Shown: one piece after another, positions 43,132 to 53,626 of the stretch
Layout of the letters: each line of letters begins with the position of its first letter
How positions within the stretch are numbered: position 1 is the first letter of the stretch
Assembly (NCBI GenBank): GCA_030323885.1
Contig: CM059187.1
Location: 124,734,737 to 124,798,736 of the forward strand
Origin: Branchipolynoe longqiensis
Lineage: Eukaryota; Annelida; Polychaeta; Phyllodocida; Polynoidae
Length of the DNA: 64,000 bases
Direction: 5' to 3'
The notes under the pieces: generated by a model
What the model saw: the letters and a program-made list of their open reading frames with translations, nothing else
Database searches by the model: none
Told to the model about the DNA's origin: nothing
Made by a program: the position numbers and the translations under genes

Positions 43132-44133
43132 TTAAAGGTGCATAGTCCGATAGCTTTCAATTTCTGTCATTTTCTGAGATAAATATATTAGGTTGATAGT
43201 TATTATCTACCTTACTTTAATTTGAAGTAACTTTTACTTTGAATGGCTAACTTTTGAGATATTTTAATTGTAAATACGCAAGATTAATTTTGGCAAGCAT
43301 GCCAAAATTGGGTTAAATGAGGGGATGGCCCTCATTTGCTGTCATTGCTGCGGGTGCAGAGAACAGGGAAGCAGCCCCTCCCACTTGCCACTCACACCAA
43401 ACCATCCCATTGGCCAACACCACAAACCCCTCAACTAATCAACTTCAGCCTCTAAAAGAAAACCACAATCCCCCCGGCGAGCCGCGGCACAGCCACTCGC
43501 ACCCTGCCCACCATAGCAGCAACACCTCTTCTTAACGCACCCACCCACAACCTGCACTTAACTCGATCTTTAAAAATAAACCCGAGCAAAAAACGAAAAT
43601 GAACGAAAAAACTTGAAAAAACTAAAACGATTGACCTGATAAAAAATTGAAGCTAATATGATTGAAATGTTTGCATTGATGTAGATTTGATGATTGTTAC
43701 ATTGTTTCATGATTGATTGATGACTGATGATAAAATGCTGGTCTTGATCCTTGAAATGTCCTGTATGCCTGATTAAAATGTCAACTTGATTAAATACGAT
43801 AACTTCACTTGCATGTCGGGCCTTGTTACCGGCCACTCATACCTGCAGGGAGTAGAATTGAACTACTCCGCCAGTCACCATGTTTGTCATGGAAATAAAG
43901 TTGTGTTATTCCCAACCCCTGCTTCTGTGTTCTCTGGGCCCCGGGTAGCAATGATGACACCATAGGCTTCTGCCATAACAGATTTGTTTAATTAAATTGA
44001 CTCAGCATTCCCTTCTATGTGGCAACAAATACTTAACAAGTGTGTCAGTATTTAAATTAAATATGTAGTATCAAATCTAGGTGAGTGTCTTGGTTTAACA
44101 AATCTGATGCTTAATCGGACTATGCAACTCTAA
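43132..44133 (-). mobile_element. MITE-3 interrupted by another element
   Basis: Left part 43132-43309 (GGTGCATAGTCCGATAG to GGCAAGCATGCCAAAATTG) and right part from 43951 (ATGACACCATAGGCTTCTGC) to TCGGACTATGCAACTCTAA. They join to a normal copy once the insert is removed. The right end is directly shared with the next MITE-3. Confidence 0.8.
43342..43954. mobile_element. TIR element nested in MITE-3
   Basis: TCATTGCTGCGGG..AGAGAACA at the left and TGTTCTCTGG..GGTAGCAATGA at the right are inverted, with arms ~36 bp. The interior is C-rich, then ATTGATTGATGA-rich. No transposase. Sequence 43310-43341, with a small hairpin AATGAGGG/CCCTCATT, lies just outside. Confidence 0.7.
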
Positions 44134-44483
44134 CGTTGCATAGTCCGATGAAGCATCAAATTGTCAAAACCAAAACACTTACCTAGATTTGATTCTACAT
44201 ATTTATCTTAGATACTGGTACAGTTATTAAGCATTTGTTGTCACATAAAAGGGCATAGGGAGTCAATTTAATAGAACCTGTTACTGCATAACCCTATGGT
44301 GTCAGAGTTTTGGTGTCCTTGCCAACATTAATTTGGCATGTAGTCACTTCAAATATCTCCAAAGTTAGCCATTTAAACTAAAAGTTACTTAAACCTAAAG
44401 TGAAGTAGCTTATAATGATCAATTTAATGTTTGTATCTCATGAAATGACATAAACTCAAAGCCATCGGACTATGCAACTTTAA
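44130..44483 (+). mobile_element. MITE-3, full length, abutting the previous copy
   Basis: CTAACGTTGCATAGTCCGATG to CATCGGACTATGCAACTTTAA. Shares CTAA with the end of the 43132 copy. Confidence 0.87.
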
Positions 44484-44694
44484 GTAATCTCACATCGCGC
44501 CCCCTACCGGACGCTCAGGTCGGCCTTGCCGCCAGCCTCCCAAGTATGTTCACTATGGCTCAGCTAACGATTCCAAATGCCCACCTCAATTAGCTGCCAA
44601 GGCTGCCGCCCGACACCACCACCCCACCCACAACAGTCGCATTGCAAAGTCGCCAAGGCAGACCTTTGACATGGTTGTGCAGTATGAGCAAACT
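44484..44694. other. Unannotated spacer
   Basis: C-rich unique sequence. A related segment (CTAACGATTCCAAATGCCCACC, 44564-44585) recurs at 45029-45050, after the SINE. Confidence 0.5.
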
Positions 44695-45027
44695 TGGTTG
44701 GTTGTTGGAGTTTTACATCTTGGCAACATCTAAGGTCAGATCACGATGGGTACCGACTTGGGACAGTGCACACTCATGGCGACTTCATAGTATTTCCTGA
44801 CTGGGAGACCAGGCCACCAGCACCATGACCTGATATCCCGCTCAGTCACATTATCCTGACACTGAGCCAACCAGTCCTTTCCCTATTCTAATAATGCCGA
44901 GTGCCAGGCTAGGAAGTAACAAGTATCAATTTTTAAGTAATTGGTTTGACTCGACTGTAGGTTTCAATCACACGATCTACCAAAACAGGAAACGGGCGCT
45001 CAACTCATTTGCCCATCCCGTCTTTCA
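44695..45027 (-). mobile_element. SINE-A, full length, second head type
   Basis: Tail 1 (ATCTTGGCAACATCTAAGG) to head (TTTGCCCATCCCGTC). It is flanked by duplicated CAGCTAACGATTCCAAATNCCCACC sequence, far longer than a usual target duplication. Confidence 0.9.
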
Positions 45028-45580
45028 GCTAACGATTCCAAATACCCACCTGAATTACCCCCCAGGCAGACCCCCCTCTACCCCCCCCCCCCCGACTAGC
45101 CCCAACAAGAGTCGCATTGCAAAGTCGCCCAGGCAGACCTCCGGCAGTCAGAGCAACTCAAGAGCTGCAAACTCTCCTTTGCCACCCTCCCACTCCACTC
45201 CACGCCCAGACTTTAAAAAAATAGAGGGAGAGGGGAATGGAAGAAGAAAGGAGACGGGAAGAGAATAAAAGGAGGAAATCTCACTTGCGGTAAAATTTCA
45301 AATGATTCTCTAACAATGATGTCGAACTAAGCCTAAGATGATGAAACTGTCCAACTTTTTGCGTAAAATCGCGGGAAAATGAACGAAACGGCACAAATCT
45401 TTTTTCCCACCACTGCTACAGAGAAGCAGAATATATATATGCTCTTCCGCCTTGAACACTACTAAGTACTAGTACACCTTTACCGAGCCAGTCGCTCTGC
45501 TAATCGCGATGAATTTATACCCTCCGCGGGTCATGCAAACAACCCATGAAGAATAAGTATCCGAGCCGGATGGCTTGTGT
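45028..45580. other. Spacer carrying the second copy of the flank
   Basis: CAGACC and AGTCGCATTGCAAAGTCGCC (45109-45128) repeat 44635-44654, so the SINE lies inside a short local duplication. Otherwise unique. Confidence 0.5.
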
Positions 45581-45695
45581 GTGTGCGTGCGGATGGTTGG
45601 TGTGTGAGATAGAGAGATAGTTAATATGTGTGAGTGTTAGTGTGTGTGAGTGGGGAGGGTTAATATGTGAGTGTTAGTGTGTGTGAGTGTGAGTG

Positions 45696-45735
<40 letters not shown>

Positions 45736-45841
45736 GCCTAGCTAATATGTGATTGTTAGTGGGTGTGTGAGAGAGTGGGAGAGTTAATATGTGTGAGTGT
45801 TAATGGGTGTTTGTGAAAGGGCTAGTTAAAATGTGAGTGTT

Positions 45842-45894
<53 letters not shown>

Positions 45895-45925
45895 GAGAGC
45901 GCGAGAGAGACGGAGAGTTAATATA
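45581..45925 (+). repeat. GTGTGAGTGTTAGTG / GAGAGA low-complexity
   Basis: TG-rich units with AGTTAATATGTG words, ending in (GA)n at 45866-45912. Confidence 0.9.
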
Positions 45926-45929
45926 TGTG

Positions 45930-46270
45930 TTTGTTTATTTGTCATTGTTTTACGTCCTAGCAACATCTAAGTTCATATCAGGACGGGTACCGACTTGTGA
46001 CCGTGCGCACTCATGGCGACATTATAGTGATGCCCCACTGGGAGACCAGGCTCCCAGCATCATGACCTGATATCCCACTCAGTCACACTATCCTGACACT
46101 GAGCCAACCAGTCCTTACCCTATCCTAATAACGCCGAGCGCCTGGCTAGGAAGCGACAAGTATCAATTTTTAAGTCATCGGTTTGACTCGACCAGGGTTC
46201 GAACCCACGATCCTATGGTCTACCAACACGGGACACGGACGCTCTAACTCATTCGGCCATCCCGTGTGGT
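45930..46270 (-). mobile_element. SINE-A, full length, inserted in the TG-rich array
   Basis: Tail 1 to head with an intact box B GGGTTCGAACCC (46196-46207). The same array continues on both sides, so insertion came after array growth. Confidence 0.92.
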
Positions 46271-47010
46271 TTTTAATATGTGTGAGTGTTAGTGTGGCGA
46301 GTGTGTGAGAGAGTTAATATGTGTGAGTGTTAGTGTGTGTGAGGGAGAGGGGGGTAGTTAATATGTGTGAGTGTCAGTGAGTGTTAGTGTGTGTGAGTGT
46401 TAGTGTGTGTGAGAGAGAGGGAGAGTTAATATGTGTGAGTGTTAGTGTGTGTGAGGGAGAGGGGGGTAGTTAATATGTGTGAGTGTCAGTGAGTGTTAGT
46501 GTGTGTGAGTGTTAGTGTGTGTGAGAGAGTGAGAGAGGGTTAATATGTGTGAGTGTTAGTGTGTGTGAGGGAGAGGGGGGTAGTTAATATGTGTGAGTGT
46601 CAGTGAGTGTTAGTGTGTGTGAGTGTTAGTGTGTGTGTGTGAGAGAGAGGGAGAGTTAATATGTGTGAGTGTTAGTGTGTGTGAGAGAGAGGGGGGTAGT
46701 TAATGTGTGAGTGTCAGTGAGTGTTAGTGTGTGTGAGTGTTAGTGTGTGTGTGTGAGAGAGAGGGAGAGTTAATATGTGTGAGCGTTAGTGTGTGTGAGG
46801 GAGAGGGGGTAGATAATATGTGTGAATGTCAGTGAGTGTTAGTGTGTGTGAGTGTTAGTGTGTGTGTGAGAGAGAGAGGGAGAGTTAATATGTGTGAGTG
46901 TTAGTGTGTGTGACAGAGGGAGAATGAATATGTGCGAGTGTGAGTGTTAGTGTGTGTGTGTGTGAGAGGGAGCGTTAATATGTGTGAGTGTTAGTGTGTG
47001 CGTGTTGGTT
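46271..47010 (+). repeat. ~112-bp minisatellite, six to seven units
   Basis: GAGTTAATATGTGTGAGTG at 46311 and 46423, then about every 105-115 bp; each unit has GAGGGAGAGGGGGGTAGTTAA in its middle. Confidence 0.92.
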
Positions 47011-47250
47011 TCTTCTTAATTCAGAGAAACAACGTCCATGTCCCATGAATTAGTAAGTTAGCCATGGAATAGTCTGGATCCGATAAAGCCGTGTGGCTGG
47101 ACCCCGCAGCAAATTAGCGACTTTATATGACCCGTCTGGAGCAGTACCTTTACAGCACGTCTCGTCAGGCAGACGGGGCAGTGGGAGGTCGGTGAGTAAG
47201 TAGGATGATCACTGGGTGGGTGGGTGGGGGGTCATTGTGTGGCAGAGTGG
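47011..47250. other. Unannotated spacer
   Basis: Unique sequence, G-rich at the right. Confidence 0.4.
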
Positions 47251-47706
47251 TCTAGGGGGTGAGCAGGAGGGTGAATGAGTGGGTGTGAATGAGTGAGTAA
47301 GTGAGTGGATGAGTGAGTGAGTAAGTGGATGAGTGAGTGAGTAAGTGAGTGGATGAGTGAGTGAGTGTGAGTGAGTAAGTGAATGGATGAGTGAGTGAGT
47401 GTGTGCGAGTGAGAGTGAGAGTGAGTGAATGAGTGGGTGGGCTGATCACTGGGCGGGATGGCGGGTGGGTGGGTGAGTCAATGTGTGGCTGAGTGGTCTC
47501 TGGGGAGGGGGGAGCGGGAGGGTGAGTGAGTGAGTGGGTGTGAGTGAGGGTGTGAGTGAGTAACTGGATGGATTAGTGAGTGAATCGGTGGTTGTGAGTG
47601 AATGTATGAGTGAGAGGGGAGGTGGGTTTGTGTGAGTGATTGAGTGATTGAGTGAGTGAGTGAGTGAGTGAGTGAGTGAGTGAATCGGCGAGTGAGTGTG
47701 GGTGAG
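47251..47706 (+). repeat. (GAGT)n tetranucleotide array, part 1
   Basis: GAGTGAGT units with GGAT and GTAA interruptions. A higher-order duplication is visible: GATCACTGGGNGGG...GGGTGGGTGGG at 47207-47233 and 47441-47477. Confidence 0.93.
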
Positions 47707-47862
47707 CACCCGTCCTGATGTAACTGTGTAGGAACTCGAGTCACGGTGCGGGTGGCCTGGTCTCCCAGTGGGGCAGCACTATTAATACAGGTTCCATGCG
47801 TGCGCGCCTCATATCACTTAGATGTTTCCAGGACGTAAAACCACAACAAACAAGCAAAAAAA
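47707..47862 (+). mobile_element. SINE-A 3' fragment inside the GAGT array
   Basis: GGTGGCCTGGTCTCCCAGTG, then TTAGATGTTTCCAGGACG and ACAACAAACAAGC. A CCCGTCCTGATG piece sits at its left edge, out of order. Confidence 0.75.
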
Positions 47863-47874
47863 CACCAACTGAAT

Positions 47875-48315
47875 TGGGTATGAGTGAGTACGTGACTGAA
47901 TGAGTGAGTGTATGAGTGAGTGAGTGAGTGACTGAGTGAGTGAGTGAATGAGTGGCTGGTTGGTTGTTGAAGTTTTACGTCCTGGCTACATCTAAGGTCA
48001 TATCAGGACGGGGACTGAATGAGTGAGTGTAGGAGTTAGTGAGTGAGTGTAGGAGTTAGTGTATGAGTGAAAGTGTGAGTGACCGACTGAGTGAGTGCGT
48101 GAGTGAGAGTGTGAGTGGGTCAGTGAGTGGGTGAGAGTGAATGAGCGAGTGAGTGAGTGGGTGATAGTGAGTGAATGTGAATGAGCGAGTGAGTGACAGT
48201 GATGAGTGGGTGAGTGAGTGGGTGTGTGAGTGAGATTGTGAGTGAGTGAGTGACTGAGTGAGTGAGATTGTGAGTGGGTGTGAGTGAGTGACTGAGTGAG
48301 TGAGTGACTGACTGG
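47875..48315 (+). repeat. (GAGT)n tetranucleotide array, part 2
   Basis: Continues part 1. A 58-bp minus-strand SINE-A tail (47953-48012) is embedded in it. Confidence 0.93.
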
Positions 48316-48550
48316 ATGAATGACAAGCTGGGCGGGCATGTGGAGAGGCTGGCAGGCGATCGATTAGGCGATCGGATGATCAAGAGGGCGATCAATTAAT
48401 CCAGGGTTGGGTGTTATCAACACTTAACAGTAAACGCTCACTGAATTATTCTGGTTGTCTAACCATTGTCAGCAAGGCTGAATTATGAAGAATACTTGGT
48501 CAGTACATATCTGGGCGTATAGCATGAAATGGCAGTATGGCGTATAGCAA
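48316..48550. other. Unannotated spacer
   Basis: GCGATCGATTAGGCGATCGG palindromic words near 48356-48375, otherwise unique. Confidence 0.4.
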
Positions 48551-48555
48551 ACACT

Positions 48556-48650
48556 GTCACCATATCAACACAGTCACTATAGCAACACAGTCACTATAGC
48601 AACACAGTCACTATATCAACACAGTCACTGTAGCAATACAGTCACTGTGG
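48556..48650 (+). repeat. 18-bp tandem repeat
   Basis: About five units of AACACAGTCACTATAGC. Confidence 0.92.
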
Positions 48651-48692
48651 TCGACCTGTGGAGGTGGTCGGTTAGAGAGGTTGTACTGTGTT
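48648..48692. mobile_element. MITE-1 right-end fragment
   Basis: GTCGACCTGTGGAGGTGGTC then GGTTAGAGAGGTTGTACTGT. Starts where the 18-bp array stops. Confidence 0.75.
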
Positions 48693-48864
48693 TGGAAATC
48701 AAGTCAATGACACTTCTGCCTCATGTTTCGGCGACAAATATTAATTAGGCGACAGATAAACAGATAGTGGCACAAATAATGAATGGTGGATAATAAACAA
48801 CCCCTTCAGGCCGTTGAGAAAATTTGAAGCGAGCTGAACAGTATGGACGCAAAGGACCAGACCA
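48693..48864. other. Unannotated spacer
   Basis: Nothing recognised. Confidence 0.4.
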
Positions 48865-48989
48865 GTTACATCCCAGCAACATCTGAGGTCATACCAGACC
48901 GTTACTGACCTAAAGTTGCATGGTCCGATGGCTTTGAGCTTGTCATTTTTTCTGAGATACATATATATTAAATTGATTGTTATAATCTA
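48865..48989 (-). mobile_element. SINE-A tail stub and MITE-3 fragment
   Basis: CCCAGCAACATCTGAGGTC (48872-48890), then CTAAAGTTGCATGGTCCGATG (48911) running ~75 bp into MITE-3 before switching to another SINE-A tail. Confidence 0.7.
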
Positions 48990-49405
48990 CCTAGCAACGG
49001 TTGAAGTCATATCAGGACCGGCACTGATGTGTATTGCACTGCATACGAATGGCGTTTTATTTTAATAATGCTGCCGCACTGAAAGTGAGTGCTTAATAGT
49101 GCTGCCACACTGGAACGTTGAGCTTTGTAGTGCTGCGCACTGGAACGTAGCGTTTTATAGTGATGCCGCACTTGAACGCAGAGGTTTATAGTGCTGCCGC
49201 ACTTGAACGCATAGTTTTTTTATAGTGCTGCCGCATTGTAACGTAAAGATTTATAGTCCTGCCGCACTGGAACGCAGAGGTGTATAGTGCCCTGCACTAT
49301 AACTGTGATTTATAGTGCTGCCGCACAGGTGTTTTAAAGTGGTGCGCACTGAAACACAGAGTTTTAAGGTGTTGAGGCAGTGGAACACAGTGCTGCCAGC
49401 ATCAT
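48990..49405 (-). repeat. Satellite apparently derived from a SINE-A segment
   Basis: Opens like a minus SINE-A (GCAACGGTTGAAGTCATATC, GACCGGCAC). It then repeats its TTTATAGTGCTGCCGCACTGG segment about eleven times at ~36-bp steps with GAACGCAGAG between. The unit corresponds to the SINE-A body 'CTTTATAGTGCTGCCCCACTGG'. Confidence 0.75.
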
Positions 49406-49419
49406 GAGTTGAGAGGGTT

Positions 49420-49422
<3 letters not shown>

Positions 49423-49477
<55 letters not shown>
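49423..49477. repeat. (TG)n microsatellite
   Basis: About 25 TG units. Confidence 0.97.
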
Positions 49478-50385
49478 AAGGGATGAGTGACAAAACCTTG
49501 CTGAGTCAGCAACAACCAGTCAGTTTAATGAGTGACCAAGTCAAGGTAGAGGACAACTAGATCTCCAACCCACACACACACACACGCCCCACCCTCCCAA
49601 CCCTACCGCCCCGTTAGTTTAGGCTGCCGAGGATGTAATGCCTCTCTATCCCTGCCCCTAATGAGACATCCGTCAGAAAGGCAGGCGAGAGCAGCTCAGG
49701 GTCCAGCTCACACAGCTGCGAGCAGCTCAAACAATGAAGCCTCGGCTTGCCACATCGCGCCCCTTTGGTTTGCGCATCAAGTGCCATTTGTTTTTTGGTT
49801 CAGTCACGCGGACAGCATTGAGATATGGACTCGGCGCGACGATCATGTGTCGTTCTCCCGCTCATATTCCACTCAATCGCGTTAAATAATGATGCTCTTG
49901 GGTCACCTCTTCAATGATGACAACAACAAAAAGAAAAAAAAGAACAAATCTGAAACCAACACCCTCATTTGGTTAACATGAGCGGGTGTGTCTGGGTTGG
50001 GGTGCGCTGGTGTGTGTGTGTATGTGTGTGTGTGTGTGTGAGGTGGAGCCGTGGTTGGTATAAAGTAAATCATTATTTTGTTTCCTTACAATCACAACCC
50101 AACGCCTTGTTGATATTAACCAGCGACAAATGAAGCGGCTCAGGCCTTATCGCCTGTTAGAAGCAAGCAAGTTGCCAATAAATAAAGTCTCAATAACTCC
50201 ATACCAGCTACTTCGAAGAGAACCATTTGAGAAGCTCTACAACTCTTCTTGTAAACCATATAAGTTCTATTATTATTTATATTATTATTATTACTATTAT
50301 TATCACCATCATCAGCGTCATAATTTGTTATCATTATTATAATAATATCATGGGGGTGATAAAATGGGGAAATATTGCATCTATA
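49478..50385. other. Unannotated spacer
   Basis: A TG run at 50011-50040 and a TTATTATTA/CATCATCA run at 50265-50350. No gene recognised. Confidence 0.4.
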
Positions 50386-50470
50386 GCAGGATTCAAATCC
50401 ACACTTCTTGCCATTCTGGGGCGGTGACCTAATCATTACGCTACCTAGGCTGCTCGATGCAATGACCCAT
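50386..50470 (-). repeat. tRNA-like sequence, family D, copy 3
   Basis: Minus strand: GCCTAGGTAGCGTAATGATTAGG and GTGGATTTGAATCC resemble 27228-27335. Confidence 0.5.
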
Positions 50471-50798
50471 ACATATATATTTTTATATATTTGCTCTATA
50501 AGCCATTATACGAGTATAATAAGGCTGGAAGCTTCCATCTGCTCCTCAGCCCTTTATCTCCTCCCTCAGTCATCTATTGGAGGAGACTTCTTAACCTAAA
50601 AACTTCCATCCTACTCACACTCAGAATCATTGGGAGGGGGGGGGGGCGCCCCCCGTCTGTGCACGCAAAACTGCCCCCCCCTACATACACTCACTGTACC
50701 GCCGGATTTATATATATAAATCGCGTCAAATTATACCACTTTTACAGACATTGCAGCCTTACAGCAGCTGTGTTACTTGATTTACCCGCTTATCATGA
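50471..50798. other. Unannotated spacer
   Basis: GGGGGGGGGGCGCCCCCC near 50637-50654; otherwise unique. Confidence 0.4.
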
Positions 50799-50799
50799 T

Positions 50800-50858
50800 T
50801 CCACGCCCCGGTATGACCTGAGATATTGCTAGGATGTAACACCCCAACAAATAAACCT
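50800..50858 (+). mobile_element. SINE-A tail 1 fragment
   Basis: GTATGACCTGAGATATTGCT then AGGATGTAACACCCCAACAA. Confidence 0.7.
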
Positions 50859-50974
50859 TCACGATGCGTCCTTGTGCGTTTGCTTCCTCGTTCATTACAT
50901 TTTTGTTGTATATAATCCGATTTAATATTGATGAGAAAGATATGGGCAACATGCATGCTATTGAGGTACCGTGC

Positions 50975-51203
50975 AAAGAAAGAGAGAGAGAGAAAGAGAG
51001 AGAGAACGAGAAAGAGGGTGGGAGAGAGAGAGTGGGAGTGGGAGAGAGAGCGGGAGAGAGAGCGAGATAGAACGAGATAGAGCGAGAGAGAGGGAGAGAG
51101 CGAGAGAGAGAGTGGGAGAGAGAGCGGGAGAGAGAGAGCGAGATAGAACGAGATAGAGCGAGAGAGAGAGAGAGGGAGAGAGAGAGAGAGAGAGAGAGCT
51201 GAC
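50975..51203 (+). repeat. (GA)n-rich polypurine block with two-fold higher-order repeat
   Basis: GAGAGAG with GCGAGATAGAACGAGATAGA occurring twice (51062 and 51139). Open Arg/Glu or Ser/Leu frames are compositional. Confidence 0.93.
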
Positions 51204-51654
51204 CATATTAGGAACATGGCAGTCACGTGCCACCTGGGCGTCACCATGTTCCCTTGGCACACTGCACAGACTCCAGATAATAGAATACCTTATTCACATC
51301 TAACTCATCTTCCTGTATTGACTGATAACGACCGGTGGGCAGTGGTAACCTTGGGCAGCCCTTCAGCCCTTCATCCATTCAGCCCTTTACTTCGGGAACC
51401 AAACGCGGGTGTGACGTGTCAGAGAAGGGCATGGCAAATCTGGGTCAAGGCCACTCCCTCCTCCCACAATGAACTGTCCGCCTCCGAAAGTAATGTATCG
51501 CCATTAATAACTGACCGACAATTCACAACTGCGGAAACCTAATGGTGGTGAAAACCCACTACGGCCAAACCATAGTTAGGTGGCGAGCCGCACTGATCTT
51601 ACAGTCACACGCACCCACAGATCACACGCACACACACAGCGCATTTTTTTTTTT
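51204..51654. other. Unannotated spacer
   Basis: Unique sequence. An open 108-codon plus frame (51216) has no known motifs. CACACGCACACAC and a T run precede the next SINE. Confidence 0.4.
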
Positions 51655-51657
51655 TTT

Positions 51658-51892
51658 TGGGTACATTAGTTGTTTAAGCAGGGGAAATTTCAGTCGCAGG
51701 CGATTGGTCTTCCTCATTCCACTGCTCCTTGCCCTATCCTAATAATGCCGAGCGCCTGGCTAGGAAGCGACAAGTATCAATTTTTAAGTCATTGGTTTGA
51801 CTCGACCAGGATTCGAACCCACGACCCCACGAGCTACCACACGGGAGACGGACGCTCTAACTCATTTGGCCATCCCGTCTGGCCATCTGCGC
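51658..51892 (-). mobile_element. SINE-A with tail 2, well preserved
   Basis: Tail 2 reversed (GTACATTAGTTGTTTAAGCA), body, head with box B GGATTCGAACCC and CCATCCCGTCTGG. Confidence 0.92.
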
Positions 51893-51894
51893 AT

Positions 51895-51986
51895 GGGTTG
51901 GCTGGTGGTTGGAGTTGGCAACATCTAAGGTCATATCAGGACAGGTACCGACTTGTGACAGTGCGCATTCATGGCGACTTTACAGT
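51895..51986 (-). mobile_element. SINE-A 3' fragment
   Basis: TTGGCAACATCTAAGGTCAT to GGCGACTTTACAG, cut by the next copy. Confidence 0.85.
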
Positions 51987-52308
51987 TTGTTTGTTGTTGT
52001 TTCACGTCCTAGCAACATCTAAGGTCATATCAGGATGGTTACTGACTCATGGACAGTACACACTCATGGTGACTTTATAGTCCTGTCCCACTGAGAGACC
52101 AGGCCACCAGCACCATGACCTTATATCCCACTCAGTCACATTTTCCTGACACTGAGCTAACCATTCCTTGCCCTATCCTAATAATGCTGAGTGCGAGGCT
52201 AGGAAGCAACACTTTTATAAGTCATTGGTATGATTCGACCAGGAATTGAACTCCCAACCTTCCGCACAGGAAGCCTGGCCTATACCGATTCGGCCACCGC
52301 GTTCGATC
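51987..52308 (-). mobile_element. SINE-A, full length
   Basis: Begins TTTGTTTGTTGTTGTTTCACG (tail 1) and ends TTCGGCCACCGCGTTCG. Inserted into the preceding fragment, whose 5' part is absent. Confidence 0.9.
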
Positions 52309-52327
52309 ACACACGAAAGTAAGCATG

Positions 52328-52755
52328 GTTAGGTTGACTGCATCAGATAGGCTAGGTAGTCCAAATGCTAAGGCACTCGCTTCCAGAAATGTGGGTTCGA
52401 GCCTCCAGTAGGCAGCAGCTATATTCACAGGTAAGCGTATTTAGGTTGATTGCACCAGGGACCCTGGGTAGTCCAATGGTTAGGACACTCGTGTCCAGAG
52501 TGGCAGAATTATGGGTTCAAACAGCCACATACTCGGGTAGGCTGACTGCATCAGGGAGACTATCTGGTCCAATGGTTAGGGCGCTCGCCTTCATAGTGCC
52601 AGAAATGTGGGTTCGAGCCCATTGTAGCAAATATCCACATACACAGGCCGGTTGACTGCATAAGGGAGCCGAAGTAGTCGATTGGCTAGGACGCTCGTCT
52701 CCAAAATGGCAGAGATGTGGGTTCGAGCCCCCTGCAGGCATCGTGTTCCACATGT
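52328..52755 (+). repeat. Tandem array of four tRNA-like units
   Basis: Units start at ~52328, 52438, 52535 and 52637 (GGTTGACTGCATCAGGG). Each has TAGTCCAATGGTTAGGACACTCG (box A region) and, about 35 bp later, GTGGGTTCGAGCCC (box B). Similar to a tRNA with the TCCAxTGGTTAGGA D-arm. Spacing 97-110 bp. No clear acceptor stem, so tRNA-derived. Confidence 0.75.
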
Positions 52756-53139
52756 TTGTACCATCAGTTGTTTTAGTTGGCCGTGTCCTTTATTTGTCTG
52801 CACATTGTGTAATTCACCAACTCAGCTGTAATTGTAAACGCCCAAACACATCCCCATCTAATCCCATCTAATCCCATCCCATTCTATTCTATTTGATTCT
52901 ATTCTATCGCCCCCCTAGAACCAGTCGCTGTGTACCGTCCGTTCTATCTATTGGTCCTCACAAAGCTGAATATTCCATCAATAAAGCTTTGCACACACAC
53001 AAAAAAACAAAAAAACATTACTAGTACTAGTAGTAGTTTTGCCAACGATTCCTAAGCAAACAAAATCAACAAATAATATTGAATACAAACCACATCCAAA
53101 CTAACTAACCTGTAAATCGAGCAACACCCACCCACCCGA
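52756..53139. other. Unannotated spacer
   Basis: ATCCCATCTAATCCCATC and TTCTATTCTATT short tandems (52856-52905). No gene. Confidence 0.45.
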
Positions 53140-53476
53140 CTGGGCGTGGTGGCCGAATCGGTAGAGCGCAGGCCTCGCGTGCGGGAGATCGGGAGTTTGG
53201 TTCCTGGTCGAGTCAAACCACTGACTTATAAAATTGATACTTGTCGCTTCCTAGCCTAGCGCTTGGCATTAATAGGATAGGGTAAGGACTGGCTATCTCA
53301 GTGTCAGGATAATGTCACTGAGTGGGAATCATGTCATGGTGCTGGTGGCCTGGTCTGCCAGTGGGGCAGCACTATACAATCACCATGAGTGTGCACTGTC
53401 ACAAGTTGGTACCCATCCTCAAATGGCCTTAGATGTTGCCAGGACGTAAAAATCCAACAACCGACAAACCAACACC
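53140..53476 (+). mobile_element. SINE-A, full length (reference copy)
   Basis: Head GGGCGTGGTGGCCGAATCGG fits Pol III box A. It is followed by GTAGAGCGCAGGCCTCGCG, then GGTCGAGTCAAACC, ACTTATAAAATTGATACTTG, GCATTAATAGGATAGGG, the middle module (TGTCAGGATAATGTCACTGAG to GGGGCAGCACTATA) and tail 1 to CCAACAACC. About 320 bp without its A-poor tail. Transcription by RNA polymerase III and mobilisation by a LINE are known for tRNA-SINEs; the partner LINE is not identified. Confidence 0.93.
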
Positions 53477-53483
53477 CATCCAG

Positions 53484-53567
<84 letters not shown>
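53484..53567. repeat. (CA)n microsatellite
   Basis: About 40 CA units directly after the SINE tail. Confidence 0.98.
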
Positions 53568-53569
<2 letters not shown>

Positions 53570-53599
53570 ACACCCGCGCGAAACCAACAGTTCACATGT

Positions 53600-53626
53600 T
53601 TGGGGGGGGGGGGGGGGGGGGGGGGA
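53600..53626 (+). repeat. G homopolymer
   Basis: About 25 consecutive G; length is likely assembly-dependent. Confidence 0.95.

Noticed and set aside
43020..43140. Second exon of the SLC10-like gene
   Set aside because: The open frame here has none of the conserved transporter motifs expected after exon 1.
47251..48395. Minus-strand Ser/Leu/Thr/His-rich open frames
   Set aside because: Direct translation of the GAGT tetranucleotide array; no domain.
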